From assembly GCA_964495465.1 (NCBI GenBank), contig CAZBWE010000004.1, forward strand, positions 1 through 57,163: a DNA stretch of 57,163 bases, in the 5' to 3' direction. The notes beneath the pieces are model-generated. The model was not told the origin of the DNA. It searched no databases and worked only from the letters and a program-made list of their open reading frames with translations. Below are positions 24,518-32,586 of the stretch, piece by piece (within the stretch, counting starts at the first letter, position 1; the number at the start of each line of letters is the position of its first letter). The DNA comes from CAZBWE01 sp964495465. Lineage in GTDB: Bacteria; Planctomycetota; Phycisphaerae; Sedimentisphaerales; Anaerobacaceae. A program made the translations under genes and the position numbers.

Positions 24518-26454
24518 ATGCTTTTACGTGACATAATAATCTTGTCTGTCTGCATTATTATCGCGGCCGGTCTGATGATTGGCGCCGGGATGCAGCTTNN
24601 NNNNNNNNNNNNNNNNNNNNNNNNNNNNNNNNNNNNNNNNNNNNNNNNNNNNNNNNNNNNNNNNNNNNNNNNNNNNNNNNNNNNNNNNNNNNNNNNNNGT
24701 CTGTCTGCATTATTATCGCGGCCGGTCTGATGATTGGCGCCGGGATGCAGCTTGATTCCATAAATCGGCAGCGTCAGGATATGGATTTAATAATCGACAG
24801 GCCTGAAAATATTCCTCCTTCACTGGCGTTTGCAACGGTAGCGACAGGTGCTTTTCGCGGTCTGTTAGTAGATGCTTTGTGGATGCGGGCGGATAAGTTA
24901 AAAGAGCAGGGAAATTTCTTTGATGCAAAACAGCTTGCAGACTGGATAACGACCCTGCAGCCACGATTTGCATCGGTCTGGGAGTTCCAGGCGTGGAATA
25001 TGGCTTATAACATATCCGTTGCCATACCGGCGACGCAGCCGGACCAGCGATGGCGCTGGGTCAAAAACGGATATGAATTGCTCAGGGACCAGGGAATACC
25101 GCTAAATCCCAAAAGCATTGAGCTATACCGAGAGCTTGCAAGAATATTTCAACATAAGATAGGTGGCGTGTCCGATGATGCTCACAAATATTACAAGCTG
25201 CAATTAGCTATGGCAATGGAGCCATTGCTTGGCCCTGCAGATGACGATTATTTCGATGCCCTTTCGAAGGCGCCAGTGAGATGGGAGGAAATTATAGCAG
25301 ACCCGAATGTAGAAATGCTAATCAGTGCTCTAAAATCGTCCGACAAAGCTTTCTCTGATTCTGATTACAGTATGTTTGTAAGTAACTATCTGTCTTTAAG
25401 GCAGAATGCCGGCAGGTATGACCCTAATTCGGGCAGGGTGATAGATGATTACAGGGGCACAGAGGCCCTTGAAAAATTCGATATTTTCGCCAAGGCATAC
25501 CAGCTCCGCAATACGTGGAAACTTGAGCCGCGATTTATGGTAGAGCTGAATAAGATGTATGGCCCCATTGACTGGGACGACCCAAATAAGCATTTGCCCC
25601 TGGACTGGCGTCATCCCGATTGTCACGCTATGTACTGGGCCGTCAAAGGTTTGCAGGCGGTCTCCGGTGACAAATCCAGGGAAATTGAGGCGGAAGAAGT
25701 TAACACCGACCGTATTGTCGGGCATTGTCTGCAGGATTTGTTCCGCAACGGGAAGATATTCGTCTACGATGTTCCGGTTCAGGTATCTCAGGATTCTTCT
25801 TCACAGCAGTCAACAATACTTATTAAGGAAGTGTTTTTACGGCCCGATTTGAGGATGTTCAAATCATATAACGAAACGGTGCTTGCAGTTCTTGAAAAAT
25901 ATAAGAAGCTGGAAAGAAAGGGCACCTATGAATCACTTCAGAACGGCCATCGTAATATGCTCAAAAATGCCCTGTTTTCCTTCTATCAGTCAGGCCATAG
26001 GGGCTACGCACAACAAGTCTATAACGAATTAAAAACGCGGTATCCCCTGCCGGAGTTCGATGTTCCTCTTGTTGTTTATGTCAGGAATCGTCTCCATGAG
26101 GAGCTTAAAGACATTGTTATAACCGATGCGATGGAAATGATAGAGATGATGCTGATGGAAAGTTATTTTAGATATGCTATGCGCGACGACGACGAGGCAG
26201 CCGGTCTGGAAAGTATGGCGATGGAAATTCATAAATATTACCAGTCAATGTATAAGGATGAAAACAGGATTGACCTGCCGGAGTTTCCATTATTAAGATA
26301 CTTTGCACTTATGGACTTTCTTAACGACCGACAGTATCCGCCTAACCTGGGACGAAATCTCATCGGACGGATAAAGATCGAAAAGCCCGAGCTTGCGGAA
26401 TTATTGGAAAAACAGGAAGAACAATTGATTAAGCAGTCAGAACAAACAAAATGA
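24518..26454 (+). CDS. membrane-anchored protein of unknown function, interrupted by a false scaffold gap
   Basis: The gene is interrupted by 100 N (24599-24698), but the 55 bp before the gap are identical to the 55 bp after it, so the contigs overlap. Removing 155 bp restores one frame of 593 residues beginning MLLRDIIILSVCIIIAAG, a single N-terminal membrane helix. The rest is a helical, soluble domain with aromatic-rich motifs (WRWVKNGYELL, DWRHPDCHAMYW). Repeated helix pairs suggest a TPR-like fold. It follows the ABC permease and may be its periplasmic partner; I do not recognise the family. Confidence 0.8.
24544..24598 (+). repeat. 55-bp duplicated contig end, copy before the gap
   Basis: Exactly identical to 24699-24753. 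The length equals a common de Bruijn k-mer value, so this is an assembly overlap rather than a biological direct repeat. Confidence 0.95.
24599..24698. other. scaffold gap of 100 N (artefactual)
   Basis: Exactly 100 N, a nominal gap size, flanked by identical 55-bp ends. The true sequence needs no gap: collapsing the overlap keeps the reading frame. Confidence 0.97.
24699..24753 (+). repeat. 55-bp duplicated contig end, copy after the gap
   Basis: Second copy of 24544-24598; see that entry. Confidence 0.95.
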
Positions 26455-26478
26455 CAGCGCAACTATCGGGTATGAGCT

Positions 26479-28608
26479 ATGCAAAATACAATCCGGCAAC
26501 AATTAACCGCTTCTCAGAGACAAGCCGTTTTTCATATCGAGGGCCCATTACTCGTACTTGCCGGCCCGGGCAGCGGTAAAACCCGCGTAATTGCATATCG
26601 AATTGCGGCTCTAATCGATTCAGGCATCCAGCCGCATAATATTTGCGCAATAACCTTCACTAATAAAGCCGCTGACGAGATGCGCCAAAGAGCAATAGGT
26701 CTTGGCGCTTCAGCAGGAGCGCACATCAGCACTTTTCACTCTTTATGCGTCAGAATCCTCCGTCAGTATGCTGATGAGGCAAAGATAAATCCCAACTTTA
26801 GTATCTATGACGAGGCCGACCAGGCCAAGTGTATAAGACAGGCCGTTAAGGATTGTGAGCTTGACACCACAAACTTTTCGCCTGCCCGGATACTTGATGC
26901 AATTTCCTCTCGTCTGAAAAACAATTTGATAGATGTTGAAAAGTTCAAAGCAATTGCGGATGATTACTTTACCGAGACATTGGCCAAGATATATGAGAGA
27001 TATCAAGGTATCCTGGATGAGAATAACGCCCTGGATTTCGATGACCTGTTGATGAAGGCCGCTTTTTTGCTTCGGGATTGCCCTGATGTTTGCAGCGAAT
27101 TGTCAAATCGTTTCAAGTTTCTTTTAATTGACGAATACCAGGACACCAACCGCGCGCAGTATGCAATTGCCAAAGCACTTGTTTCACAGCACAATAACAT
27201 CTGCGCTACCGGTGACCCTGACCAGTCGATTTACCGCTGGCGAGGTGCTGATATACGCAACATAATAAACTTTGAGAGAGACTGGCCCAACGCTGTAGTC
27301 GTAAAACTCGAGGAAAACTTTCGAAGCACACCCAATATCCTCACGATAGCTGATAATTTGATAGTTCATAACCAGAATCGAAAAGAAAAAAGACTTGTCC
27401 CCACAAAGCAGGCCGGTAAAGATGCCGTTATAAATGTCTTCGAAGCCGAAGCTGAAGAAGCACAGGCCGTAGCACGCCGGGTCAAAGAACTGTCAGGCAA
27501 AGGTGTGTCTTTACGCGACATAGCCGTATTTTATCGCGTTAATGCTCAAAGCCGCTCGCTCGAAGAGGCGTTTATCCACAGTAAAATACCTTATCAGATT
27601 ATTCGGGGTGTCGAATTTTACAGAAGAAAGGAGATTCGCGACCTGATTGCATATTTGAAAGTTCTTGTCAACCAGGATGATGAAATCGCATTATTGCGTA
27701 TTATCAACACACCTGCACGCGGTATCGGAAAAACCACAATCGACAGAATCCTTGCTTATGCCGCCTTGCATAATTTAAGTTTTTTCGAGGCATTGAAAAA
27801 ATCATCACATATAGAGTCTCTTTCCAGTAGCGCAAAGGCAAAAATTGCCGTTTTTGTCAAGGTAATTGAGGGATTCACAAAAGATGCCGAAGACAAGGTT
27901 GCTCCGCTTGTCGAGCGCGTCTTTATAGAATCCGGTTTGCAGAAGTCACTCCGAGAATCCGGTTCTGACGGACAAAATGCCATAGATAATGTAAATGAGC
28001 TTATCAATGCTGCTGCTTTGTATGACCAGCAAACTGAGAATCCGTCACTCATTGATTATCTGCAACAAACAGCCCTTTTTAGTGATGCCGATGCGTATGA
28101 CAGCACCAGCGACAAAGTTGCTCTTATGACTCTGCATGCTGCAAAAGGGCTTGAATTTGAAAATGTCTTTATCGTTGGTGTCGAGCAGGGACTGCTGCCG
28201 CACGAAAGAAGTAACTCAGATGAAGATGACGAGGAATTCGAAGAAGAACGCCGGCTGCTTTTTGTCGGGATAACCCGTGCCAAATCCGGCTTATATATAA
28301 GCTATGCACGATACCGAACAATACGCGGGCAGTTATTGCGAACCATACCTTCGCAGTTTCTCTTCGAGCTTGAGATTGAATTCGAGGAATCCAGCCAAAA
28401 AGAACAGGATGATGACTACGATGATTTGGGTGAGAATATTGCAAATTTTGAAACGGGAGACCTGGTCAGGCACGACACATTCGGTCTCGGCAGAGTCAAA
28501 GATTTCATTGATATGGGTGAAAACAGCGTAGTTGTAGTCCAATTTAATACGGGACAGACAAAATCACTTATGCTAAAATATGCCAAACTTTCAAAAGTGA
28601 ATCTTTAA
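26479..28608 (+). CDS. pcrA: UvrD/PcrA-type superfamily 1 DNA helicase
   Basis: 709 residues with the full SF1A motif set: GPGSGKTR (Walker A), FTNKAADEM (Ia), LIDEYQDTN (II), GDPDQSIYRWRGAD (III), EENFRSTPN (IV), TLHAAKGLEFENVF (V) and RRLLFVGITRAK (VI). The C-terminal residues 655-709 form the small beta domain (GDLVRHDTFGLGRV) seen in PcrA/UvrD. It unwinds 3'-5' in repair and conflict resolution. The choice between the pcrA and uvrD names is conventional. Followed by pgi after 30 bp. Confidence 0.95.
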   Translation: MQNTIRQQLTASQRQAVFHIEGPLLVLAGPGSGKTRVIAYRIAALIDSGIQPHNICAITFTNKAADEMRQRAIGLGASAGAHISTFHSLCVRILRQYADEAKINPNFSIYDEADQAKCIRQAVKDCELDTTNFSPARILDAISSRLKNNLIDVEKFKAIADDYFTETLAKIYERYQGILDENNALDFDDLLMKAAFLLRDCPDVCSELSNRFKFLLIDEYQDTNRAQYAIAKALVSQHNNICATGDPDQSIYRWRGADIRNIINFERDWPNAVVVKLEENFRSTPNILTIADNLIVHNQNRKEKRLVPTKQAGKDAVINVFEAEAEEAQAVARRVKELSGKGVSLRDIAVFYRVNAQSRSLEEAFIHSKIPYQIIRGVEFYRRKEIRDLIAYLKVLVNQDDEIALLRIINTPARGIGKTTIDRILAYAALHNLSFFEALKKSSHIESLSSSAKAKIAVFVKVIEGFTKDAEDKVAPLVERVFIESGLQKSLRESGSDGQNAIDNVNELINAAALYDQQTENPSLIDYLQQTALFSDADAYDSTSDKVALMTLHAAKGLEFENVFIVGVEQGLLPHERSNSDEDDEEFEEERRLLFVGITRAKSGLYISYARYRTIRGQLLRTIPSQFLFELEIEFEESSQKEQDDDYDDLGENIANFETGDLVRHDTFGLGRVKDFIDMGENSVVVVQFNTGQTKSLMLKYAKLSKVNL

Positions 28609-28638
28609 CGAGCTATATTTAACAAAGGAAATATCAAA

Positions 28639-29875
28639 GTGTCGAAATGTAATATAAAACTCTATTATAAAAATGTTACCGCTGAGATAATCGGTGATGA
28701 ACACGGTATAACCAAAGAAGATTTCACAGAGCTTGCCGAAAAAACACCGTCATCGATCATTCAGTTGAATAAGGAAAGAAAAGCTGGTAAAACACCATAT
28801 AGAGACCTGCCTTATAGCAAAGAAAATCCCAAGAGAGTCAAAGACCTTGTTGCAAAGGTAAAAGACGACTGTGAAAACCTCGTTGTTCTTGGCATTGGTG
28901 GTTCGGCTCTGGGTAATATTGCCCTTCAAACTGCGCTAAATCCTTATATGTACAACCTTGACAATGCCCAGCGGCGGGGGCCGCGTCTATTTGTCTTCGA
29001 CAACGTTGACCCTGTACAGTTTGGCTCATTTTTGGATTGGGTCGATGACAAGCTCGATAAAACAATCTTTAACATCATCAGCAAGTCTGGACGAACCGNN
29101 NNNNNNNNNNNNNNNNNNNNNNNNNNNNNNNNNNNNNNNNNNNNNNNNNNNNNNNNNNNNNNNNNNNNNNNNNNNNNNNNNNNNNNNNNNNNNNNNNNGT
29201 GAAGATTTTTATAAAAATCCGGCAGCAATCAACGCCGCTATAAATTACTATTTTTATAATCACGGCAAAAAAATCTCCGTAATGATGCCATACAGCTACC
29301 ATCTCAAGGATTTAGCCGACTGGTACCGCCAGCTCTGGGCGGAAAGTCTCGGAAAAACCTATGCTTTGGATGACAGTGAAGTTCACATCGGCCCAACACC
29401 CATAAAAGCGCTCGGAGCAACCGACCAGCACAGCCAGATACAATTATACCGTGAAGGACCCAATGACAAACTGTTCACCTTCCTTCAGGTCGAAAACTTC
29501 GATAGAGACATTAAGATTGGCCCTGCACCTGATTATGCCTCTGAACTGGAATTCTTAGCCGGTAAAAATTTGAGTACCCTGCTTAATACTGAAAAAACGG
29601 CAACTGAGTATGCACTTTTAGAGAGCAAACGTCCCTGCCTTACAGTCATCTTTCCTGAAGTTAATGCCTATACTGTCGGTCAATTTATTTATCTATACGA
29701 AGTAACGACCTCTCTGGCCGGCGCATTATTTGGCATCAATCCCTACGACCAACCGGCTGTTGAACTTGGCAAGGAAGCTACTTTCGCTCTTATGGGTAAA
29801 TCTGGCGAAGAATATAAAGAATTAGCACGGCAAATCCAGGCCCTGACCGGAGTTGACAATGAGTTTCTTGTTTGA
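28639..29875 (+). CDS. pgi: glucose-6-phosphate isomerase, interrupted by an assembly gap
   Basis: Starts at GTG 28639 with aaagga upstream. The 5' part (153 codons) has the sugar-phosphate signature LGIGGSALGN and stops at SKSGRT. After the N run the 3' part (225 codons) resumes at EDFYKNPAAINAA and includes HSQIQLYREGPND and the C-terminal NPYDQPAVELGK motif. Both parts are one enzyme, but the frames differ across the nominal 100 N. About 70-85 codons are missing relative to family length, and the true gap must be a multiple of 3. It converts glucose-6-phosphate and fructose-6-phosphate and feeds the mannose and rhamnose pathways nearby. Confidence 0.93.
29099..29198. other. scaffold gap of 100 N (real missing sequence)
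   Basis: A nominal 100-N gap inside pgi. The flanks do not overlap, unlike the gap at 24599, and conserved pgi sequence is missing, so real sequence of roughly 210-260 bp is absent here. Confidence 0.93.
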
Positions 29876-29920
29876 TACACTTTTTAAGTATAATTCTTTG
29901 ACAGATTAAAGGGTTCGGCA

Positions 29921-31009
29921 ATGGATTACGCAGTGATAATGGCAGGGGGGACGGGGAAAAGATTGTGGCCATTGAGCCGGCAAAAACGCCCCAAACAGGT
30001 CTTAAAGCTTCTTGATGGCCAGACGCTTCTACGTCGCTGTTTTGAGCGGCTCTGCCCGATATTTGATGTAAGAAACATACTTACCCTCACCAACGCCGGC
30101 TATGCAGATTTGGTTCGCGAAAATCTGACAGAGCTTCCCTATGATAATGTCATTGCAGAACCGGCTGTCCGTGATACTGCCGGCGCCATCGGACTGGCAG
30201 CAACAATCCTGAACAAATATGACACCGATGCAACAATGGCTGTCGTTACAGCCGACCAACTTATAGAGCCGCCTGACGTTTTACAGAAGGCCCTCAAAGA
30301 TGCTCTTGTCTTTATCAACAGTAATCCGGATAGTATGATTACTTTTGGAATTAAGCCGACCTTCCCAAGCACTCAGCTTGGCTATGTTAAATTTGCAAAC
30401 GCTCAAAAATATCCTGATTGCGAGAATACAATATATTCCGTGGAATCCTTCAGGGAAAAACCAGATAAGAAAACTGCAAAAGAATATCTCTCCAGCAGCC
30501 AGTATTTATGGAATTCGGGGATGTTCGCCTGGAAGGCCAAGACCATTCTGAATAATTTAGACAGGTTTTTGCCGCAGGCAACCGAGCCATTGCGGCAAAT
30601 CAAGGCCGCCTGGGCCGGCCCCGACCAGCAGCAAATACTAAAAGAGCAATTCGTCAAATTACCGAAAATAAGCATCGATTTTGCTATTATGGAAAAGGCC
30701 AGTAATGTTTTCGTAATACAACTTGATTGTCACTGGCTTGATATGGGCTCCTTTGCAGCACTTGCAGATATAATCAGCTCTGATAAGAACAATAATATTG
30801 TCGTGGCTGACACAAGTGAGGTGCTCGACTGTAAAAATTCAATTCTTGTGACGGAAGAAACGGGCCATATGATTGCTGCGGTCGGCCTGGAGAACATAAT
30901 CATAGCTCACAGCCCCGATGCCACATTAGTATGTCACATCAGCCAGACCGACAAAATAAAGGAGCTGCTCGAATTGATAAACCAGCATGGCCGTGAAAAG
31001 TTTCTATAA
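29921..31009 (+). CDS. manC: mannose-1-phosphate guanylyltransferase
   Basis: 362 residues. The nucleotidyltransferase start motif is MAGGTGKRLWPLSRQKRPKQ, with VVTADQLIEP (the metal-binding D region) and the FREKPDKKTAKEYL and WNSGMFAWK motifs of GDP-mannose pyrophosphorylases. It makes GDP-mannose from mannose-1-phosphate and GTP for surface glycans. No phosphomannose isomerase domain is fused, so it is the short form. It lies between pgi and ruvX. The gene symbol is by family similarity. Confidence 0.92.
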   Translation: MDYAVIMAGGTGKRLWPLSRQKRPKQVLKLLDGQTLLRRCFERLCPIFDVRNILTLTNAGYADLVRENLTELPYDNVIAEPAVRDTAGAIGLAATILNKYDTDATMAVVTADQLIEPPDVLQKALKDALVFINSNPDSMITFGIKPTFPSTQLGYVKFANAQKYPDCENTIYSVESFREKPDKKTAKEYLSSSQYLWNSGMFAWKAKTILNNLDRFLPQATEPLRQIKAAWAGPDQQQILKEQFVKLPKISIDFAIMEKASNVFVIQLDCHWLDMGSFAALADIISSDKNNNIVVADTSEVLDCKNSILVTEETGHMIAAVGLENIIIAHSPDATLVCHISQTDKIKELLELINQHGREKFL

Positions 31010-31042
31010 TAGAATGGTAAATACAATAAAGGCACCAGAAAA

Positions 31043-31453
31043 ATGAGGTATCTGGCAATAGACTATGGAACCAAATACACAGGATTGGCAATTTGTGATT
31101 CGTCAGAAACCATTGTTTCACCGCTTATCGTGATTGAGGGTCAAAAGGAACTGCCAAAGAAGATTGCGGATATAGTGATAAAAGAAAATGTCGAGGCCGT
31201 TGTGCTTGGACTGCCTTTGAATATGGATAACTCCGAAGGCAATCAAGCCAAGCATGTCCGAAAATTTGCCGAGCGTTTAAAGAAGCATCTTGAGATTCCC
31301 ATTCACTATCAGGATGAACGATTGAGCAGTTTCGGCGCCGCGGAAAAGATGGCATCTGTAGAGCTTGCCAGAGGGGGAAAAATAAAGAAGCGTATAGATG
31401 CAATCGCAGCCGCAGAGATTTTGGAGACTTTTCTCGAAAATAAGAGCTCGTAA
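31043..31453 (+). CDS. ruvX: RuvX/YqgF-type RNase H-like protein
   Basis: 136 residues, the usual size. The RNase H-fold motif DYGTKYTGLAICD (Asp6) starts the protein; VVLGLPLNMDNSEG and the catalytic-type ERLSSFGA (Glu) and RIDAIAAAEILE (Asp) follow. The family acts in Holliday junction resolution and in 16S rRNA 5' end maturation. It is followed closely by a small hypothetical gene. Confidence 0.94.
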   Translation: MRYLAIDYGTKYTGLAICDSSETIVSPLIVIEGQKELPKKIADIVIKENVEAVVLGLPLNMDNSEGNQAKHVRKFAERLKKHLEIPIHYQDERLSSFGAAEKMASVELARGGKIKKRIDAIAAAEILETFLENKSS

Positions 31454-31468
31454 TAGGAGGTTACGATA

Positions 31469-31858
31469 GTGAATAAAGCTGATAACAATGATAAAGATAA
31501 TTCCAATACGAAGAACAATAAAAAGCATATATTACGTGCTATGGATATAATACTCGGAAGTCAAAAAAACAATTCAGAAACAAACAATTACTCTAATCAG
31601 ACAAACGCAAACCAGCACACCAATGAAGTGCCAAAATTTGACCTGACAGAAGAAATCCTGGCTGAGCAGCGAAAAACCACCTCGATAAAAAGAAAAGCTC
31701 CTGGCACAAAGTCTAATGCTCCAAACTACGAGCGTGAAGTTGCGTTAATTGGTTTTGATAAAGAAAAGTCGAGACGTGATAAATATGAGCAGGAGCAAAT
31801 CATTGCTGAGATTGTGGAGAGAGATGTCGAAAAGCTTTGCAGCGTCAATATTATTTAG
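31469..31858 (+). CDS. small hydrophilic protein of unknown function
   Basis: 129 residues from GTG 31469, which has a perfect aggagg ribosome site (31455-31460) eight bases upstream, so the gene is translated. The first 50 residues are Asn/Lys-rich and probably disordered. A short conserved-looking motif follows (KFDLTEEILAEQRK), then a basic stretch and a C-terminal helix (EQEQIIAEIVERDVEKL). I do not recognise it; it is cotranscribed with ruvX and ends 57 bp before tRNA-Ser. Confidence 0.8.
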   Translation: MNKADNNDKDNSNTKNNKKHILRAMDIILGSQKNNSETNNYSNQTNANQHTNEVPKFDLTEEILAEQRKTTSIKRKAPGTKSNAPNYEREVALIGFDKEKSRRDKYEQEQIIAEIVERDVEKLCSVNII

Positions 31859-31915
31859 CCTTATCTTCTTGCAATTTTAGGTTTCAAGGTGTAGATTACC
31901 AATAAGTTTTGACTT

Positions 31916-32009
31916 GGAGAGGTGGCCGAGTGGCTGAAGGCAACGGTTTGCTAAACCGTCCAGTGGGTATAAACCCGCTGCGCGGGTTCGAATCCCGCCC
32001 TCTCCGCCA
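31916..32009 (+). tRNA. tRNA-Ser(GCT)
   Basis: The acceptor stem ggagagg / cctctcc, D arm, anticodon stem acggt / accgt with loop ttgctaa, long variable arm (agtgggt ... acccgct) and T arm gcggg-ttcgaat-cccgc all fold. Anticodon GCT reads AGC/AGU. The long variable arm is a serine-tRNA hallmark, and the discriminator is G. CCA appears to be encoded (32007-32009), unlike the tRNA-Lys at 51064. The 3' end is repeated at 32532-32548. Confidence 0.97.
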
Positions 32010-32084
32010 TTTTTTGCTTTGCAAAAAATGGCGAGATCTCGCCCATCTCGCCAAGCGTTGCTTGGCGGATGAGGCGGATCCGCC
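32006..32084. repeat. four consecutive perfect hairpins after tRNA-Ser
   Basis: Stem 1: 32006-32017 with 32021-32032, 12 bp, loop ttt. Stem 2: the 14-bp palindrome ggcgagatctcgcc (32030-32043). Stem 3: cgccaagc (32049-32056) with gcttggcg (32060-32067), loop gtt. Stem 4: the 12-bp palindrome ggcggatccgcc (32073-32084). They are packed end to end between the tRNA and the GIY-YIG start codon. Stem 1 could end tRNA transcription, but there is no trailing T tract. Confidence 0.85.
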
Positions 32085-32097
32085 ATCAAGATAGACC

Positions 32098-32340
32098 ATG
32101 CATTACCTTTATATTCTCATTAACGAAGCTAAAACAAGGACATATACCGGAGTTGCGGACGACGTTGAAAAACGTTTAATAGACCACAATAGCGGGAAAA
32201 TCAAGTCGTCGCGGCCATACCGTCCTTATAAAATAATTCATACTGAATCGTTTGAAACATTAAGCGAGGATCGGCAGAAAGAAAAGTTTTATAAATCTAC
32301 AACCGGACGTCGAAGATTGAAGGAAATGTTTTTTGAGTGA
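32098..32340 (+). CDS. single-domain GIY-YIG endonuclease
   Basis: 80 residues, all of it the GIY-YIG fold. The first strand (YLYIL) and TYTG form the degenerate GIY..YIG pair; the catalytic Arg is in VEKRLIDHN and the metal-binding Glu is probably in DRQKEKFYKS, followed by GRRRLKEMF. Small proteins of this URI/UvrC-N type cut DNA, and many resemble homing nucleases. The gene follows four hairpins downstream of tRNA-Ser and has no clear ribosome site. The downstream 190 bp are again hairpins and tRNA pieces. Confidence 0.92.
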   Translation: MHYLYILINEAKTRTYTGVADDVEKRLIDHNSGKIKSSRPYRPYKIIHTESFETLSEDRQKEKFYKSTTGRRRLKEMFFE

Positions 32341-32345
32341 ACCTT

Positions 32346-32548
32346 CCGCTCCGTCACTTTGCAAAAGCAAAATAGCGGTCGAGGATTCGAACCCTAAAGG
32401 GGTCTTGGGAAAGAATTTCCCCAGGTTGTCGGGGTGACAGGACCCTGAGCGAAGTCGAAGGGTACGCCAGAGGGGCAGAGCCCCTATGGAAATTTGCCTT
32501 AGGGCAAATTTGGGTTCTAAGGCGAAGCCTGGAATCCCGCCCTCTCCG
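32346..32548. repeat. hairpin-rich tail with tRNA fragments
   Basis: Perfect stems: gggaaa/tttccc (32407-32421, loop gaa), aggggc/gcccct (32471-32485, loop aga), aaatttgcc/ggcaaattt (32490-32511, loop ttag) and aggc/gcct (32520-32530, loop gaa). gaggattcgaaccct (32381-32395) is an antisense T-arm-like sequence. At 32512-32548 a T arm and acceptor end of tRNA-Ser type is split in its loop by 14 bp containing the last hairpin. Confidence 0.8.
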
Positions 32549-32586
32549 ATTCTCTTTATATTCAAAGACAAACATAAAGAATGAAA

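Larger units (their letters stand above)
31990..32548. mobile_element. putative tRNA-Ser-associated GIY-YIG cassette
   Basis: A 17-bp perfect direct repeat of the tRNA-Ser 3' end (31990-32006 and 32532-32548) bounds 542 bp holding only a GIY-YIG gene and hairpins. Duplication of a tRNA 3' end is the classic mark of integration at a tRNA. There is no integrase, so if mobile it would depend on the GIY-YIG endonuclease or on host functions. The mobile reading is inference. Confidence 0.55.

Noticed and set aside
24544..24753. 55-bp direct repeat as a biological duplication
   Set aside because: It exactly flanks a nominal 100-N gap and its collapse restores the gene, so it is an assembly overlap.
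32006..32032. Intrinsic terminator after tRNA-Ser
   Set aside because: The stem is strong but no T run follows it; it fits better with the other triloop hairpins.
31877..32099. Antisense and sense open frames over tRNA-Ser and the hairpins
   Set aside because: They are translations of a tRNA gene and palindromes; typical spurious calls.
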